Shown: positions 1 to 10,826 of the stretch, one piece after another | How positions within the stretch are numbered: the first letter of the stretch is position 1 | How the letters are laid out: each line of letters begins with the position of its first letter | Assembly: GCA_020650975.1 (NCBI GenBank) | Contig: JAIPMN010001405.1 | Span: 1-38,639, forward strand | Reading direction: 5' to 3' | Source: Apostichopus californicus | Lineage: Eukaryota; Echinodermata; Holothuroidea; Aspidochirotida; Stichopodidae | Length of the DNA: 38,639 bases | The notes under the pieces: model-generated | What the model was told of the DNA's origin: nothing | What the model saw: the letters and a program-made list of their open reading frames with translations, nothing else | Databases searched by the model: none | Translations under genes and position numbers: made by a program

Positions 1-86
1 CCACCCCTCCCCTTAGACCCACCCCCAGGACGGCGATCATTCATGCCTAGCGCCCTCCCTATTGGAAAATCCTGGATACGCCCCTG
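1..86. mobile_element. Right end of a hAT-like element, truncated by the window edge
   Basis: CTGGATACGCCCCTG at 72-86 is the inverted form of the CAGGGGCGTATCCAG-type terminus seen on complete elements at 10325 and 15312. The left part lies outside the window. Confidence 0.5.
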
Positions 87-91
87 ATACG

Positions 92-1072
92 GGCATGCAT
101 TGGTTATTACATCGCATTCCAATTACATACAATCATTTGCCGTGTTATTACCATTTTGGGGAAGTCGTTACAATAAAAATGATATCAATAATTTAAGTTT
201 AACCATTGAGAAACACATTCAAATTTCTGACAGTATCGTTGACGAGTAAGCGGGGGGGGGGGGGGGAAGCAGCAGTCGGAATTTTCTGGGTTCAAAGCCC
301 ATCCAGTTGGAATTTCAGCCACTACACCCCCAAGCATCAGGCATTAGCTACGTCCCTGGGCATACGGCAAAGAGTTTGCAAAGGAATTCTCAGTGTACCT
401 AAACTATACGTTTCATTTTCCGAGGAAAAGAGAGGCATGAATCTCTGATAACGCACTCTTATCGCTCTCATTAATACAATAACGTATTCATAGATGTTAA
501 TATCTGGAAATTTGTCCTAATACGAGATTTAAAAGTTGAACGAAAGAAAAGTTAAATTGGTTACCTGTAATAGCGAGATTAAAGCGTCTTTTATCTGCAA
601 TGAAAGCTGATGACCCAGTCCAAGCGTCAGAAAAACGATGAATCAGTTACGTCAGTTCGCAACTAGTGGCAAGAGCTAGAGGGTTGGGTCTATACCATAG
701 TGAAATGCATGATGGGTGTTAGAAAATGTGTAACCAAAATATCTCATCAGCAATACGCTATATCATATCAGGGAGCTGCTACATATTATAGAGATATATA
801 AGATGTATGTGTGAGTTTACATTTTATATCCCAAACATGGTTATTTATATATATATATATCGTGTAGTGCGCCCTCTAATCGGTGTCACGGTCATTTTGA
901 ACTTGTGATATCATTGACTGTGTTTTTAGCGAGTTTGTGGAATATGATAGATTGGTAAAGGTTACGGGAATTACTTCTTGTGTAGATTTTCAATTCGGAT
1001 GATAGTGACCGTTTACTTCCCCCAACGTGATTTTACGAAATAGTCAATGCAGTTTCAAATCTGACAGTGTGA
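92..1072. other. Non-coding, no gene seen
   Basis: AT-rich with a run of about 16 G near 250 and a fragment like the inner part of the 27328 element at about 150-175. The ORF at 206-448 is low-complexity read-through. Confidence 0.6.
840..862. repeat. (TA)n microsatellite
   Basis: A short alternating TA run in AT-rich non-coding sequence. Confidence 0.8.
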
Positions 1073-1165
1073 CAGTGGCGTAACCAGCGGGGCTGGTGTG
1101 GGGGAGGGGGAGCAGAACCCAGTCAAATGTCTTGCCCCCTCCCGCTCTCCCCCTCCCCCAAATGA
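1073..1165. mobile_element. hAT-like left end with a G/C-rich hairpin
   Basis: CAGTGGCGTAACCAG at 1073-1087 resembles hAT termini. It is followed by GGGGGAGGGGGAG and, about 30 bases on, its complement CTCCCCCTCCCCC. No matching right terminus was found, so the element is a fragment. Confidence 0.35.
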
Positions 1166-1371
1166 CATTGGTGTGTAAAACACATATTGTACGAAATTGA
1201 CAAAAGGCATTTAAAGACGCAATTAAACCAGTTCGCGGTTGACGTTAATCAGTAATTGACGGGAATTATCAAATTATTACCAGCCAATTGCGTCTCAAAT
1301 TCAATTTTATCCTATTATTTTGTTTTCCATCATCGCTGCGGATATGCTGTGGCATATTCAATCGCAATAAT

Positions 1372-1518
1372 ATCATGGCCGCAACCAATTTCCACGACTC
1401 CGATGCCTTTTATCCGCAAAAAAACTTAGATAAAGCAAGAGAAATAGCGAAGGTATTCATGTATAAGTTGAAAATTGCCCACGGCGTTTTATCAAATATT
1501 GAAAGCAAAATACTATAA
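1372..1518 (+). CDS. Doubtful small ORF
   Basis: An ATG in good context (ATCATGGCC) opens 48 codons beginning MAATNFHDSDAF and ending NIESKIL. The same frame extends upstream to an ATG at 1288 with a hydrophobic leader. No family recognised; most likely chance or an isolated exon. Confidence 0.15.
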   Translation: MMAATNFHDSDAFYPQKNLDKAREIAKVFMYKLKIAHGVLSNIESKIL

Positions 1519-1656
1519 TCTTCTGAAAACTCAAACATTTACATTTTTGTATTTTGGGATAGCAGTAAAATCACAAATATATGAAAGTTTATACAGTGAG
1601 TTGTCATCTTCCAAACATACAAATGATGACATTTAACTATTCATTACTATAATAAA

Positions 1657-1826
1657 ATAAATGATCATCATCATCATCAGCATCATCATCGTCGTCCTCG
1701 TCCTCGTCGTCATCATCGTCGTCATCATCGTCGTCATCATCGTCGTCATCATCGTCGTCATCGTCGTCGTCGTCATCATCGTCGTCGTCGTCGTCGTCAT
1801 CATCATCATCATTATTATTATTATAT
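1657..1826 (+). repeat. Imperfect trinucleotide microsatellite (ATC/GTC)n
   Basis: About 170 bases of mixed ATC and GTC triplets, grading into ATT at the end. A TCATCATCGTCG supra-unit recurs. Nothing suggests it is translated. Confidence 0.9.
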
Positions 1827-2250
1827 GATACTAGCCTAACAAGAAAAGTTCATCATTCCACGGCCAGGGACTACGAGAGCCAGGGCTCTGGAGGATAATA
1901 AATTCTTATGACTGACATAGGTAGAGGCCTGAACCCTTCTTTGTGGAAGGACCAGAGATTAGTCAATATGTTTATAAAGGAGGGGTGTTGCCCTGGGATC
2001 ATTGAAGCCAAGTCCGATACAGGGGGTGGGTGTCTAACCCCCCCCCTCCCCATAGACGTGAAATGATGCATTCTGAGACGTATTTTGACTATAAGTTAGG
2101 TCTTTGTAAGCAAAGGTTGTGTTTATTATAAGTACTTTATGTGAGGATGAAAGATAGTAATGTACCCCGCAGTAGTGGTCTAATTCTTTCCCGGCTGAAT
2201 GTAAAAAAAGCCCCCGGACTGGACCAATTCCTCGGATTGACGATGGGGTC

Positions 2251-2270
2251 CCGGCCTGGCTACGGGCCTG
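2251..2270. mobile_element. Possible hAT-like right terminus
   Basis: CTGGCTACGGGCCTG at 2256-2270 is the inverted form of a CAGGCCCGTAGCCAG terminus. A degraded partner may start near 1865, giving about 406 bp flanked by CGGC, but the match there is weak. Confidence 0.3.
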
Positions 2271-2299
2271 CGGCAAAGACAACCTGCATGCTGACAACA

Positions 2300-3343
2300 A
2301 CTGGAACAGAAATAATTAGGACAATAACCTAGATATCTTCATTCAAATAACTCTTTTACATTTGACGCAAGTTTTTACCTATACAAACAGTAGGCAGGGC
2401 CGCATCCATGATCCATATCGGGCAGGGGTTCCCTAACTGCGTGCATGAACCTCCAGAGGATGCGTGAGTCCATCTCATGGGTTCGTGAGACGTTTCTGAA
2501 AGTCTAAGCTAGAGTACTTTTTGTTGAACTTAAATCTGATATATCATATAATTTAGTAATGTACAAAAGTTGGTCGTCATGAAAACAAATCTGCGGACAC
2601 GCCTTGACGTCGGCCTCGACATGAGGGTGGCCCTCTCCAAGACAGCTCCGAGGATCAAACGCCTCGTGGAGGAAAAACAGGGGCATCCGTCTCATCGTGT
2701 GTGATGGGTGATCGATGCGTGATACAATTCGTGATCTGATCTTGAAGTTTCCAAATAAATATTTGTTCATCTCTTGTTTTTTTTTTGCATTACAATATGA
2801 CACTATGAACTTGATCTTTTACGAAGCACTGTTATGCTTATTATAGTAAAATAATGACTCAGATCGTGTCTCGAAAAGTTGGGGGTTCGTGGACAACTCT
2901 GACATCCACAGGGGGTTCGTGGGGGTGGGGGATAAAGTTAGGGAAAACCTGAGATAGGGGTCCCGGATTCTTCACCCCCCCCCCCTCCCGGATCCTTACC
3001 CCGGTAGGATTCGCAATGGGGTTTGACGCTTCACCTAAAATTGCTGACAAAATCTCCATGGAACTGTAAAGCAACTTCTCCCTCTTTACGATGGCTACAC
3101 ATGGCTAAGACGCAGAGATAATATCTTACTTAACGGTATACTACAAATGAATTGGACAATTTGTGAAGGTTATTAACACTATTCACCCTACCATTTAAAT
3201 TCACTACTGAATACTCTTTTACCAAGTCTCATACCAAGACATTTCTGTCTACACTCAGCTACAAAGCACCGTACACTGACTACTAAAATCTACAGCAAAC
3301 CATGCGAAACCTTTCAATATTTTATCACGAAACTTAAACATCC
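2300..3343. other. Non-coding, repeat-like, no gene seen
   Basis: Contains CAGGGCCGCATCC at about 2396, which looks like another transposon left end, and a hairpin-prone GGGGGTTCGTGG duplicate near 2880-2925. The minus-strand ORFs (99 and 71 codons) show no domain. Confidence 0.5.
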
Positions 3344-3666
3344 TTAAAGGCATTGAAGACTCGCCCCAAACCGCTTGCCGCATTCAAAATCGCTACAAAA
3401 TGCAGACAGTAATGAAACGTGATACCTTGTTATCTTTTATCTAGACCTGAGATGTCCATCGCTGCTATGTACACTGTGTTGTGGGTATTGACCGTAGCTG
3501 CATGTATCGACTGTACACTAGTGTCTAATTACCGACGGTAGCAAGCTGTGTGTGTATTTTCTGGGATCGATGGTGGTGTCTAACACTTCTGTTACACCTC
3601 ATTCGAAACTTGGTCAGATTACCGGCATGAGACGTTTCTTTGTGCGCGAGTCTTCAATGGCTTTAA
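3344..3666 (+). mobile_element. TTAA-flanked MITE, copy 1
   Basis: A 315-bp element bounded by TTAA duplications (3344-3347, 3663-3666). Terminal inverted repeats are AGGCATTGAAGACTCGC and, at the other end, AGCCATTGAAGACTCGC when inverted (16 of 17 match). The interior is shared with copies at 23339 and 28076. TTAA targets with short TIRs and no coding capacity fit a non-autonomous piggyBac- or Kolobok-type transposon. Confidence 0.85.
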
Positions 3667-5885
3667 GCTGTTGGAACTAGGTTTTATGATAAGGGTGAAA
3701 CGCTACAACATTACGGCTGAGTAATAAACCCATGTGACTTTGAACATAACAAAGTCCATTCGTTCAAAGGAAAAACTCCGAAGAACGAATTATACAAAAT
3801 CATTTATCAACAGCGCCGCCATTAATGACAATTTTACTAAAGCTCAAACACCGCCGTTAGTCTTCAAATTCACCAATACAAATAAGAAATAACAGTACAT
3901 AAGTATATACAACACAGTATACACTTATAAACTGTAAATATATTACAAAGAAACCATGAACTCTCTCAGATACTTTGAAAGGTCACTCTAGATAGAGCCC
4001 GGGCAAGACACCTAAACAACTTGATCCACTCTCAGCCCTGTTCCCCTTGCATCTAGACTGTGACTGTATGATCCCTACAATGTAACGTCACGTGACGTAT
4101 CACAAGGTCCCTCGGACATAGATCCTACACGTGACCTATATGTCAAAGGTTCATGAGCGGCGATCCACTGTTTATCCTTGACACAATCAAACTCCAGGCA
4201 ATTCAATATATGTTATGATGGTAACTATAACTGATAAACATGTATCTAAGGAGGGATTATTCGGTATAAATTTATAGTCACCTTATCGACCTGAAAACGG
4301 AGGCTGATAGGAAGTTAAGAAGTAGGTCAACAGCTATAAACCGGAAGCTTATAGTGGACAATCGAGTTACTGATCACCATTTGATAGAAGATATTTAACC
4401 CTTTTAAAATGACCATCCTAGACCTGAAACGGAGAGCACTGACCGGTGTTGCTTATATTAGTTGCAACTTATTGACGAGATAAAAAGAAAACCCTTTGTT
4501 TCATTTGGCATCAAACTACATGAAATATCGTTTTATTATAACTTAGTCATTTCAGACAACATTCCCTTATCCCCTCCCCCTCCCGATCTTTGTGATCGAG
4601 AAATTATCAGAAATGCATGAGAAAATTATGACGTGCCTATTGTGATAACCTGTCAGTATGCCATTCAGAGCATTCGGTCTAGCAGCATTTTTCGTATCAC
4701 TGCATTAATATACCATTCAAGCCATTGTGCTAATTCACGGCGTTATGACGTTACGGCTTACTCATTTCGTGGCATTATAGGAAGTCCTGCAATGAAATGA
4801 CATTATTCTTTGAATAGACATTATATTCTTACGACGGCATCATAATTGTAATTGGTGCAAAATGTGCGCCATGGGAAACACTTTAGAAGCATCCCGGCAT
4901 ATAGAGGCACGTTTCATTATTTTGATCCGTAGGATATGTTATATACATATTGGCCATGTCGACAGACACACCAGGATCGACTGGAGTACATGTAGGAGGA
5001 GTAACAATGACTCATACTGAAGATAAAATGTGTTGTGTACATGCTGTAAATGATGCACTTGAAAGTGAGCTTATAGCCAGATGTGTACGGTAGCCTACGG
5101 TTGCATGATTACGAGTACAACTCTAATTAGCCTGAGTCAGGATTAACGGCCTTGCAGTATCTGTGTTAGATATCCAAAATGCCCCGAATACCGCACAAGA
5201 TCACACTGAGTGTACAAGGGCGAGTATATACATGCAGGTAAACTATAGCGTGTACAGTCTATCAAGAAATATAAGCCATGCCATATATACATAGGATATA
5301 CTGTATACGCCATACCGACACGTACATGACTTTATGACCCAAACAATCTTCCGTTACTTCTATTACCGTTTCACGCGCGGAGCGCAATTCACGTTCTTTG
5401 TAGGACTTTGTGGATTACACTCAACACTCTTACACGACGATTGCTCTGTTCAGAAGTTTGAACGCCCTGCTGTACATAAATTATATGTTACACATCTTCT
5501 TTCGTTTACAATACGAGAGAACGTTACATCAAATTAACAAACGGAATTACTCGCATGCGTGTTGTGGACATCAACGTTGTCTGCAGGTAAAATATTGGCT
5601 AGATTTTATCTGTGAAACAGATAAGTTCTTTTTTTTTCAATCGATGATCATCAAGTTTCCATTGAATTCAAGACTGTTTTATCAATGATTGCCATTTGGT
5701 GTAGATGTAAAGGTTATGTTTGTTTATGGAAGCCTATAACGGAGATAGAGGTAGTATTGCTATAAGTTAACGTCCTCTGTTAAACACAACGAAAGCTATT
5801 GCAACTATCACTCCGTTTTCTTGAATACCGTATGTCCATTGAATTAATTCTTTTGGGAGCATAGGCAGCTGTTCCGCTTGTTAAT
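3667..5885. other. Non-coding upstream of the sulfotransferase gene
   Basis: No convincing exon. ORFs at 5334-5688 are overlapping, compositionally poor and unrecognised; this stretch may include the sulfotransferase 5' UTR and promoter. Confidence 0.5.
4085..4098. promoter_or_regulatory. Perfect 14-bp palindrome with CACGTG core
   Basis: ACGTCACGTGACGT is self-complementary and combines an E-box with two overlapping CRE half-sites. Another CACGTG lies at about 4128. No gene adjacent within 1.7 kb. Confidence 0.35.
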
Positions 5886-7127
5886 ATGAAAGGTCTACAA
5901 CCGAACGATCTATGCAGAAGTTTCAAGCTGATTCTTACATTTGGATCTATTTGTACACTTTGTGTTTTTCTTAGACTTAAATACACTTCCGATGAAGTTT
6001 CGGATCAGCAGAGGCGAATGTTGAAACCCCATCATCGCGAGAAAAGTCCTAGTACAAAAAGTACTAACACAGGGAATATACTACATGAAAATACAATGAA
6101 TGTTGTACTAACTTTTCAGAACAAGACTAAGGGGAAACTTGATGCCATAAATGTACATTCTCCCCCGGAGGATGAAATTCATCCGATGCTTGCGAGAAGA
6201 GGAGCCCAATCAGTAATAGTCACAAATTTTAGAGACAAGCTATCGACAGACACGAGATATAACAGGTCACAACTTTCAAGCCTTTCAGCTCGTAACCCTG
6301 TACTTGTATTCAGTGTACCGCCAAAGTGTGGAAGCAGAACTTTGTTACTGGTTGCCATGTCGCTAACTAAAGCTGGAAATAATGACAGTTTCCGTGAGAT
6401 AACCACACTAGTGGATTTTAAAATTGTCGAGAAAGGAAGTGTTCAACAGAAATTTAATTATATCAATAGTGCAATAGCCCAAGCCGAGACACCAGCTTTT
6501 CTGTATACCCATGCTTATTATATACCATATCAACAGGAATTAGGCATGGAACTGAACCACGAGTTAGATAAAACAGTCATACGTATTAGCATTATTCGTG
6601 ATCCATTTGAACGGAAAGTCTCCCACTATTACTACTCTCGATTTCGCGACTCGGAGCCGGAGACGAAAGAGGAACTCGTGTGGCGTAATTCATTGAAGAC
6701 AATTAACAAGGAGTCGTATGATGAATGCGTTCGTCGGCGTCGACCTGAGTGCGTCGCAGAAATGTTTCACGTTCGCTTGATTACTCAGTTTTGCGGTTAT
6801 GAAAAGGGTTGTAAGAAAGCTAATAGATTCTCTTTAGAGAGAGCGAAGGAGAACGCGAAAAATCATTTCTTAATCGTTGGAATAATGGAAGAATATGAAG
6901 AGTTTATCAAGTTGTTGGAGAAAATGTTACCGGATTTATTCAAAGGTTCGATCGAACAATATAAAAAAATTATGAAAAGTGAGAGGGAGTCGAGTATGAA
7001 GACGACTAATAAAATTAAACCAGAAAATACAACCATTGATAAAGTCAAACATATGATGAGATATGATTATGAATTTTATAATTTTATTAAAGAAAGATTT
7101 CAGGAACAAAAGAAAAAGTATTTATGA
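5886..7127 (+). CDS. Carbohydrate 2-O-sulfotransferase (HS2ST / uronyl 2-sulfotransferase family), single exon
   Basis: Predicted type II Golgi enzyme of 413 residues that transfers sulfate from PAPS to a uronic acid of a glycosaminoglycan. Residues 1-12 are a short cytosolic tail, about 13-30 form a signal-anchor, and about 31-135 are a variable stem. The 5'-phosphosulfate loop VPPKCGSRT lies at 144-152 (Lys147). YTHAYY at 207-212 puts His209 where the family has its catalytic histidine. The 3'-phosphate motif IRDPFERKVSHYYYSRF spans 237-253. Cys281, Cys289, Cys303 and Cys309 sit in the part that matches the family's DECV...EC...FCG stretch. N-glycosylation sequons occur at Asn79, 126, 166 and 381. 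An in-frame TAG at 5862 precedes the chosen ATG. The length resembles vertebrate UST and HS2ST, but the gene has no intron here. Family is confident; whether the substrate is heparan, chondroitin or dermatan cannot be told from sequence. Confidence 0.88.
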   Translation: MKGLQPNDLCRSFKLILTFGSICTLCVFLRLKYTSDEVSDQQRRMLKPHHREKSPSTKSTNTGNILHENTMNVVLTFQNKTKGKLDAINVHSPPEDEIHPMLARRGAQSVIVTNFRDKLSTDTRYNRSQLSSLSARNPVLVFSVPPKCGSRTLLLVAMSLTKAGNNDSFREITTLVDFKIVEKGSVQQKFNYINSAIAQAETPAFLYTHAYYIPYQQELGMELNHELDKTVIRISIIRDPFERKVSHYYYSRFRDSEPETKEELVWRNSLKTINKESYDECVRRRRPECVAEMFHVRLITQFCGYEKGCKKANRFSLERAKENAKNHFLIVGIMEEYEEFIKLLEKMLPDLFKGSIEQYKKIMKSERESSMKTTNKIKPENTTIDKVKHMMRYDYEFYNFIKERFQEQKKKYL

Positions 7128-7244
7128 TTACAAAAAATTACGCCTAAGCTGGCAAAGAGTTTCGAAATCTAGGCCTAATTGATTTTCAGTGAGACATCAT
7201 AGTGTAATGAAGTGGTACACCTCGACTTAGCTACAATGGATACT

Positions 7245-7250
7245 AATAAA
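7245..7250 (+). terminator. Candidate polyadenylation signal of the sulfotransferase gene
   Basis: AATAAA lies about 118 bases after the stop codon in AT-rich sequence. This is a plausible 3' end for a short 3' UTR. No transcript evidence is available. Confidence 0.4.
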
Positions 7251-7787
7251 AAATATCATATCATTTATGCCATATCTGTTCCTTTCTAATAATCTAGTAG
7301 TGATCTTAGTGTAGGAAATGTGTTGCTTTCTCAATAGTAATGCTTGTCAGAAAGTATATTTTACTGGGTGGCAATAAGTGTAGAGTTGCATGAGGCTGTC
7401 TGACCATTATCAACGTAGCCAAACATATTTATGTTTTCATGTATTAAGTCATGTTACCATGGTTGTTATATCATCCGAACTTGTTCACTGTTTGTCCACG
7501 TTAACATTCTGTACATGCTAACATATGTGATTTAGTTCAGCTAACATTATATGGGCTAAACTGGGTTAACATTTTGGATTAATACAGCTAATACAGTCAT
7601 TGCAGTGGAATAGTATAGCTATAACATATGGAACAGTATTACTAACATGTGTCAGGCTCATTATAAAAGCTTCAGTCTGGGTCAAGATAGAAGGCTGTCC
7701 GAGTTCAAAAGAACGTCTTATAAAAAATGGTGTGAATCACTGAACACGCAGCAATCATCATGGCTTAATATCATAATCATAATTCAT

Positions 7788-7895
7788 AATCATGGACGTT
7801 AAATATGAATCTAAGAGACTGACTTCGGTCAGCTTGCGGCTTTGATATGCCAATGAGGCTTCCTCGCGAGTTCCTGCTTGCAAGAGGATCTAAAA
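7788..7895 (+). mobile_element. SINE body fragment
   Basis: About 105 bases starting CATGGACGTTAAAT and containing CTTCGGTCAGCTTGCG and CGCGAGTTCCTGCTTGC. It matches the body of the complete SINE at 28450-28818 (minus strand). The tRNA-like head is missing here. Confidence 0.65.
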
Positions 7896-8419
7896 TACAT
7901 CAGTACAATGCATACATATATGAATATGGACAATCATCGGTGCTTTATATTGCTCTATCCCTTTCCGTTGTTCTACCGACGTTCAAATTATAGATGGTTT
8001 CAGTATATTATTCTCCACAGAATTATCCCTACAAATAAATATCTTTATCATGATAAATTAATTTCCGAAACTGTACAGTTTGCAACACTGAAATCGAGAC
8101 AATTCAACACATCTTTTTTACATCTGTACGTTGGAATTATTTGCAGAACATTTTTATCAACGCAAACATTAAAATAAACCTTTGGGTCTTATTCGGGGGG
8201 GGGGGGGGAGCGGGTAGATGTTAGCTTATCTTGCTATGTGATTTTGGTCAAGGTTCATTATGATTGAATGCGGAAGTATTTAAAAGATTATTTTAACATT
8301 AACGAATATATAGCTTTAATCAAAAATATGAAGGTAAATATTTGGGAAAGTTACTGTCTATCATGGTATAATTTATTGGGCTTGAACGATTAATTTAATA
8401 ATGTTTGTATTCAGTTAAT

Positions 8420-8552
8420 GTGTGTGTGTATGTTAATTGTAATGAGTTGGAAATCCAGAACAGTGAAAGAACTTCCAACCTCCACCGGGATTCGAACCCG
8501 GGCCTCCCGCTTTATATGCGGACACCCTAACCACTATAGGCTATGGACGCTG
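8420..8552 (-). mobile_element. tRNA-derived SINE or tRNA pseudogene
   Basis: The minus strand contains TAGCCTATAGTGG (A-box-like) and GGTTCGAATCC (perfect B box). It can form a cloverleaf with anticodon stem TCCGC/GCGGG and T-arm CCGGG/CCCGG. The acceptor stem has one mismatch and the loop would give an ATA anticodon, so an active tRNA is unlikely. A (TG)n-like tail follows, as in SINEs. Confidence 0.6.
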
Positions 8553-8959
8553 ATTGTATATATGTCCATAGTTTCGAAACCGGAAGGAAGGTCGTAATTC
8601 CACTGTAGGCGTTTGCCACCTGTATCGAACAATACTAGTTCTGTTTTGGTGACATATTTGCCTTACTCTGGAGATCAAACATGATGCTAACCAACTCGAA
8701 ATCATTTGTGATTCCTAAAGCCGAAATGGGGTTAAGTTTATTGACCGTTTGGCAAGAGGTTGGCAAGTTACCCATATTGAAAAACAGTGTAACAATTGTA
8801 TCACTTTTAGTATAGCACTTGTAGTGTTAGGAGAGGGGGTGATTAAAGTAAAGGGCAGTCTTCATTCTGGCAGAAAAAATGTAAAAGACAAAAATACTGC
8901 ACTAAACAACTTTCCCACAATTGCCTTATGGCGTTTGCCTTTATATATTATATTGTTCT

Positions 8960-10316
8960 AATTTAACGGACAGCATACCTGTATATAAAATACTACTAAA
9001 CCCCTGCTCAGTTATAACATACCATCCATATAGAAAAAAGAAAATGTTACTAAACGTCAGAAATATGGATTTGAGGATGAAACAACTTCGTGTATTTGTG
9101 ACCCCTTTTTTTTACAAAATGTCTATTTTGTTAAGCATTTCCAACACAGATCATTGCATCATGCAGCTCATTAAAAAGAGTAAGAAAAAAACACATGGAA
9201 AGATAAAATGACTTAAATTTCCTTTTTTGTCTTATCAATATGATGAAACGATGTTCCTCCTTTTAGAAGTTGTCCGCATTTTATAGAAAAAAAAACACCC
9301 TTGAGACTGACACTGACAATGGCCTGCTTTGTTTCAATGGGGCGTTTCATACTCTTTACATCTATACACTTGAAACAAGAACAACGTCTAAAAATGAATG
9401 CAGGAAATATTGCTATTGACTAGGGCTATCATAACATACCAAGCTAGGTCATGTCTGAAACCTTTTAATATATAGTTATATAGTATCATATTCAATTCGA
9501 ATTTCCAAATATTATTATATGTCATCAAAGTCTTTATGTAACGTGATATTACAATACGGGTATAAAACCCATAGTGAAAAAAAAACATGCGGGTTAATTA
9601 TTCTACAGTCATTCTTGTTCAGATTTGAAACAATATATAAAAAAATAGTCTTGGAATGAAATATGATTCCATCTAACATGGTTAAATAGCTTTCGTGAGT
9701 TGGTTTCCTATTTCGATCATATTATGTAGGCCTGCATGTGAAAAAAAAATATATATATTTTTTAACACATTATACACGGTGCACAAATCAAATTAACTAA
9801 GCTAAGAGACCTGAATTAGCAAATGGGGGTGGGGGGGGGGGGTATACCCGATACGGTTTCAAAAAATTCGGCGCGCAATATACTTTAACTAATATTATTT
9901 TCTACACCTCGATAGTGTCAAATTTTGTTTTTTGTATTTAAAGTGTTCAGAGAAAATATCGCGGAAACAAATTTTCGACTTATTCGTTTGGACTTTATCC
10001 CCTTATATTTGTTGCTGTTTCATCATGTTTGTTTGCCACGGTTTCATTAGATTACAGACTTATCCGTCTTTTATGTTGTTCTCCTCTCAAAATTTGAACA
10101 GCACATAGTATGTATTTACTCAGTCACTTAGCTGTTTGCGTATGCACTCTGTTGCATGCATATATAAGGTTAGGGAGTTGCTATACTACTCCTTGTCATA
10201 GATCACCAGGTAACGCTGATAACATAGGCTATGACTCTATGAGATGTAAATTTTCAATAGTGTCCATTGATTGTGTATATATCAGCAGTATATTGTTATA
10301 TGGCGGAACTCCTTGG
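8960..10316. other. AT-rich non-coding, no gene seen
   Basis: Many A and T runs and a G run at about 9825-9842. Short ORFs here lack any recognisable motif. Confidence 0.6.
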
Positions 10317-10324
10317 TAAACCGG

Positions 10325-10821
10325 CAGGGGCGTAGCCAAGGTTTTCAAAGTTGTAGGCACGACTATCTGAGCGGAGCGCCACCATCGGCTGGCGCGGAGC
10401 GTACAAGAATTTTGTTTTTGTTTTACAAGCCCCCAGATGGCCGGATGAACGGCCCTTCCCGAGTGTTCATTCTGGTTCCCTGGCCTCTTGCTAACTTGAG
10501 ACACCTCATTCAATATCACTTTTAAACCCAAAAAACCAAACGAGTTGAAATATGATCTGCGTTAAACGGGTTCTTAACTAGATGTTAAAAAACTGACAAG
10601 ATCGGATCCTAGTCATTTTTCGGTGGGTACAGTGTTGAATGAAACGAATAATTTAGCCATATTCTTGCTACGTTCATTTCAATAGTTTTTCCCGTCTAGA
10701 CTCTTAAACTCGTCCAGCAAGCTTATGGATTTGAATTATGGGTGTTTTAAAAAAAAAAGATAACTTGCCAAAAAAAAGTGTAGGCCCGGGCCTACAGTAC
10801 TACATACTGGCTACGCCACTG
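10325..10821 (+). mobile_element. Non-autonomous hAT-like element with 5-bp target duplication
   Basis: Starts CAGGGGCGTAGCCAAGG and ends with the inverse of CAGTGGCGTAGCCAG. ACCGG abuts both ends (10320-10324, 10822-10826). 497 bp, no transposase. It carries an AGCGGAGCGCCACCAT module near the left end. Confidence 0.75.
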
Positions 10822-10826
10822 ACCGG

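Noticed and set aside
1657-1826. Coding Asp/Ser-rich repeat from the GTC/ATC triplets
   Set aside because: No flanking ORF, splice signals or start support translation; it behaves as a microsatellite.
1865-2270. Complete 406-bp hAT-like element
   Set aside because: Only the right terminus is convincing; the left one aligns poorly and the flanking match is just CGGC.
8465-8550. Functional tRNA gene on the minus strand
   Set aside because: Cloverleaf is nearly complete but has an acceptor mismatch, an unlikely ATA anticodon and a SINE-like tail.
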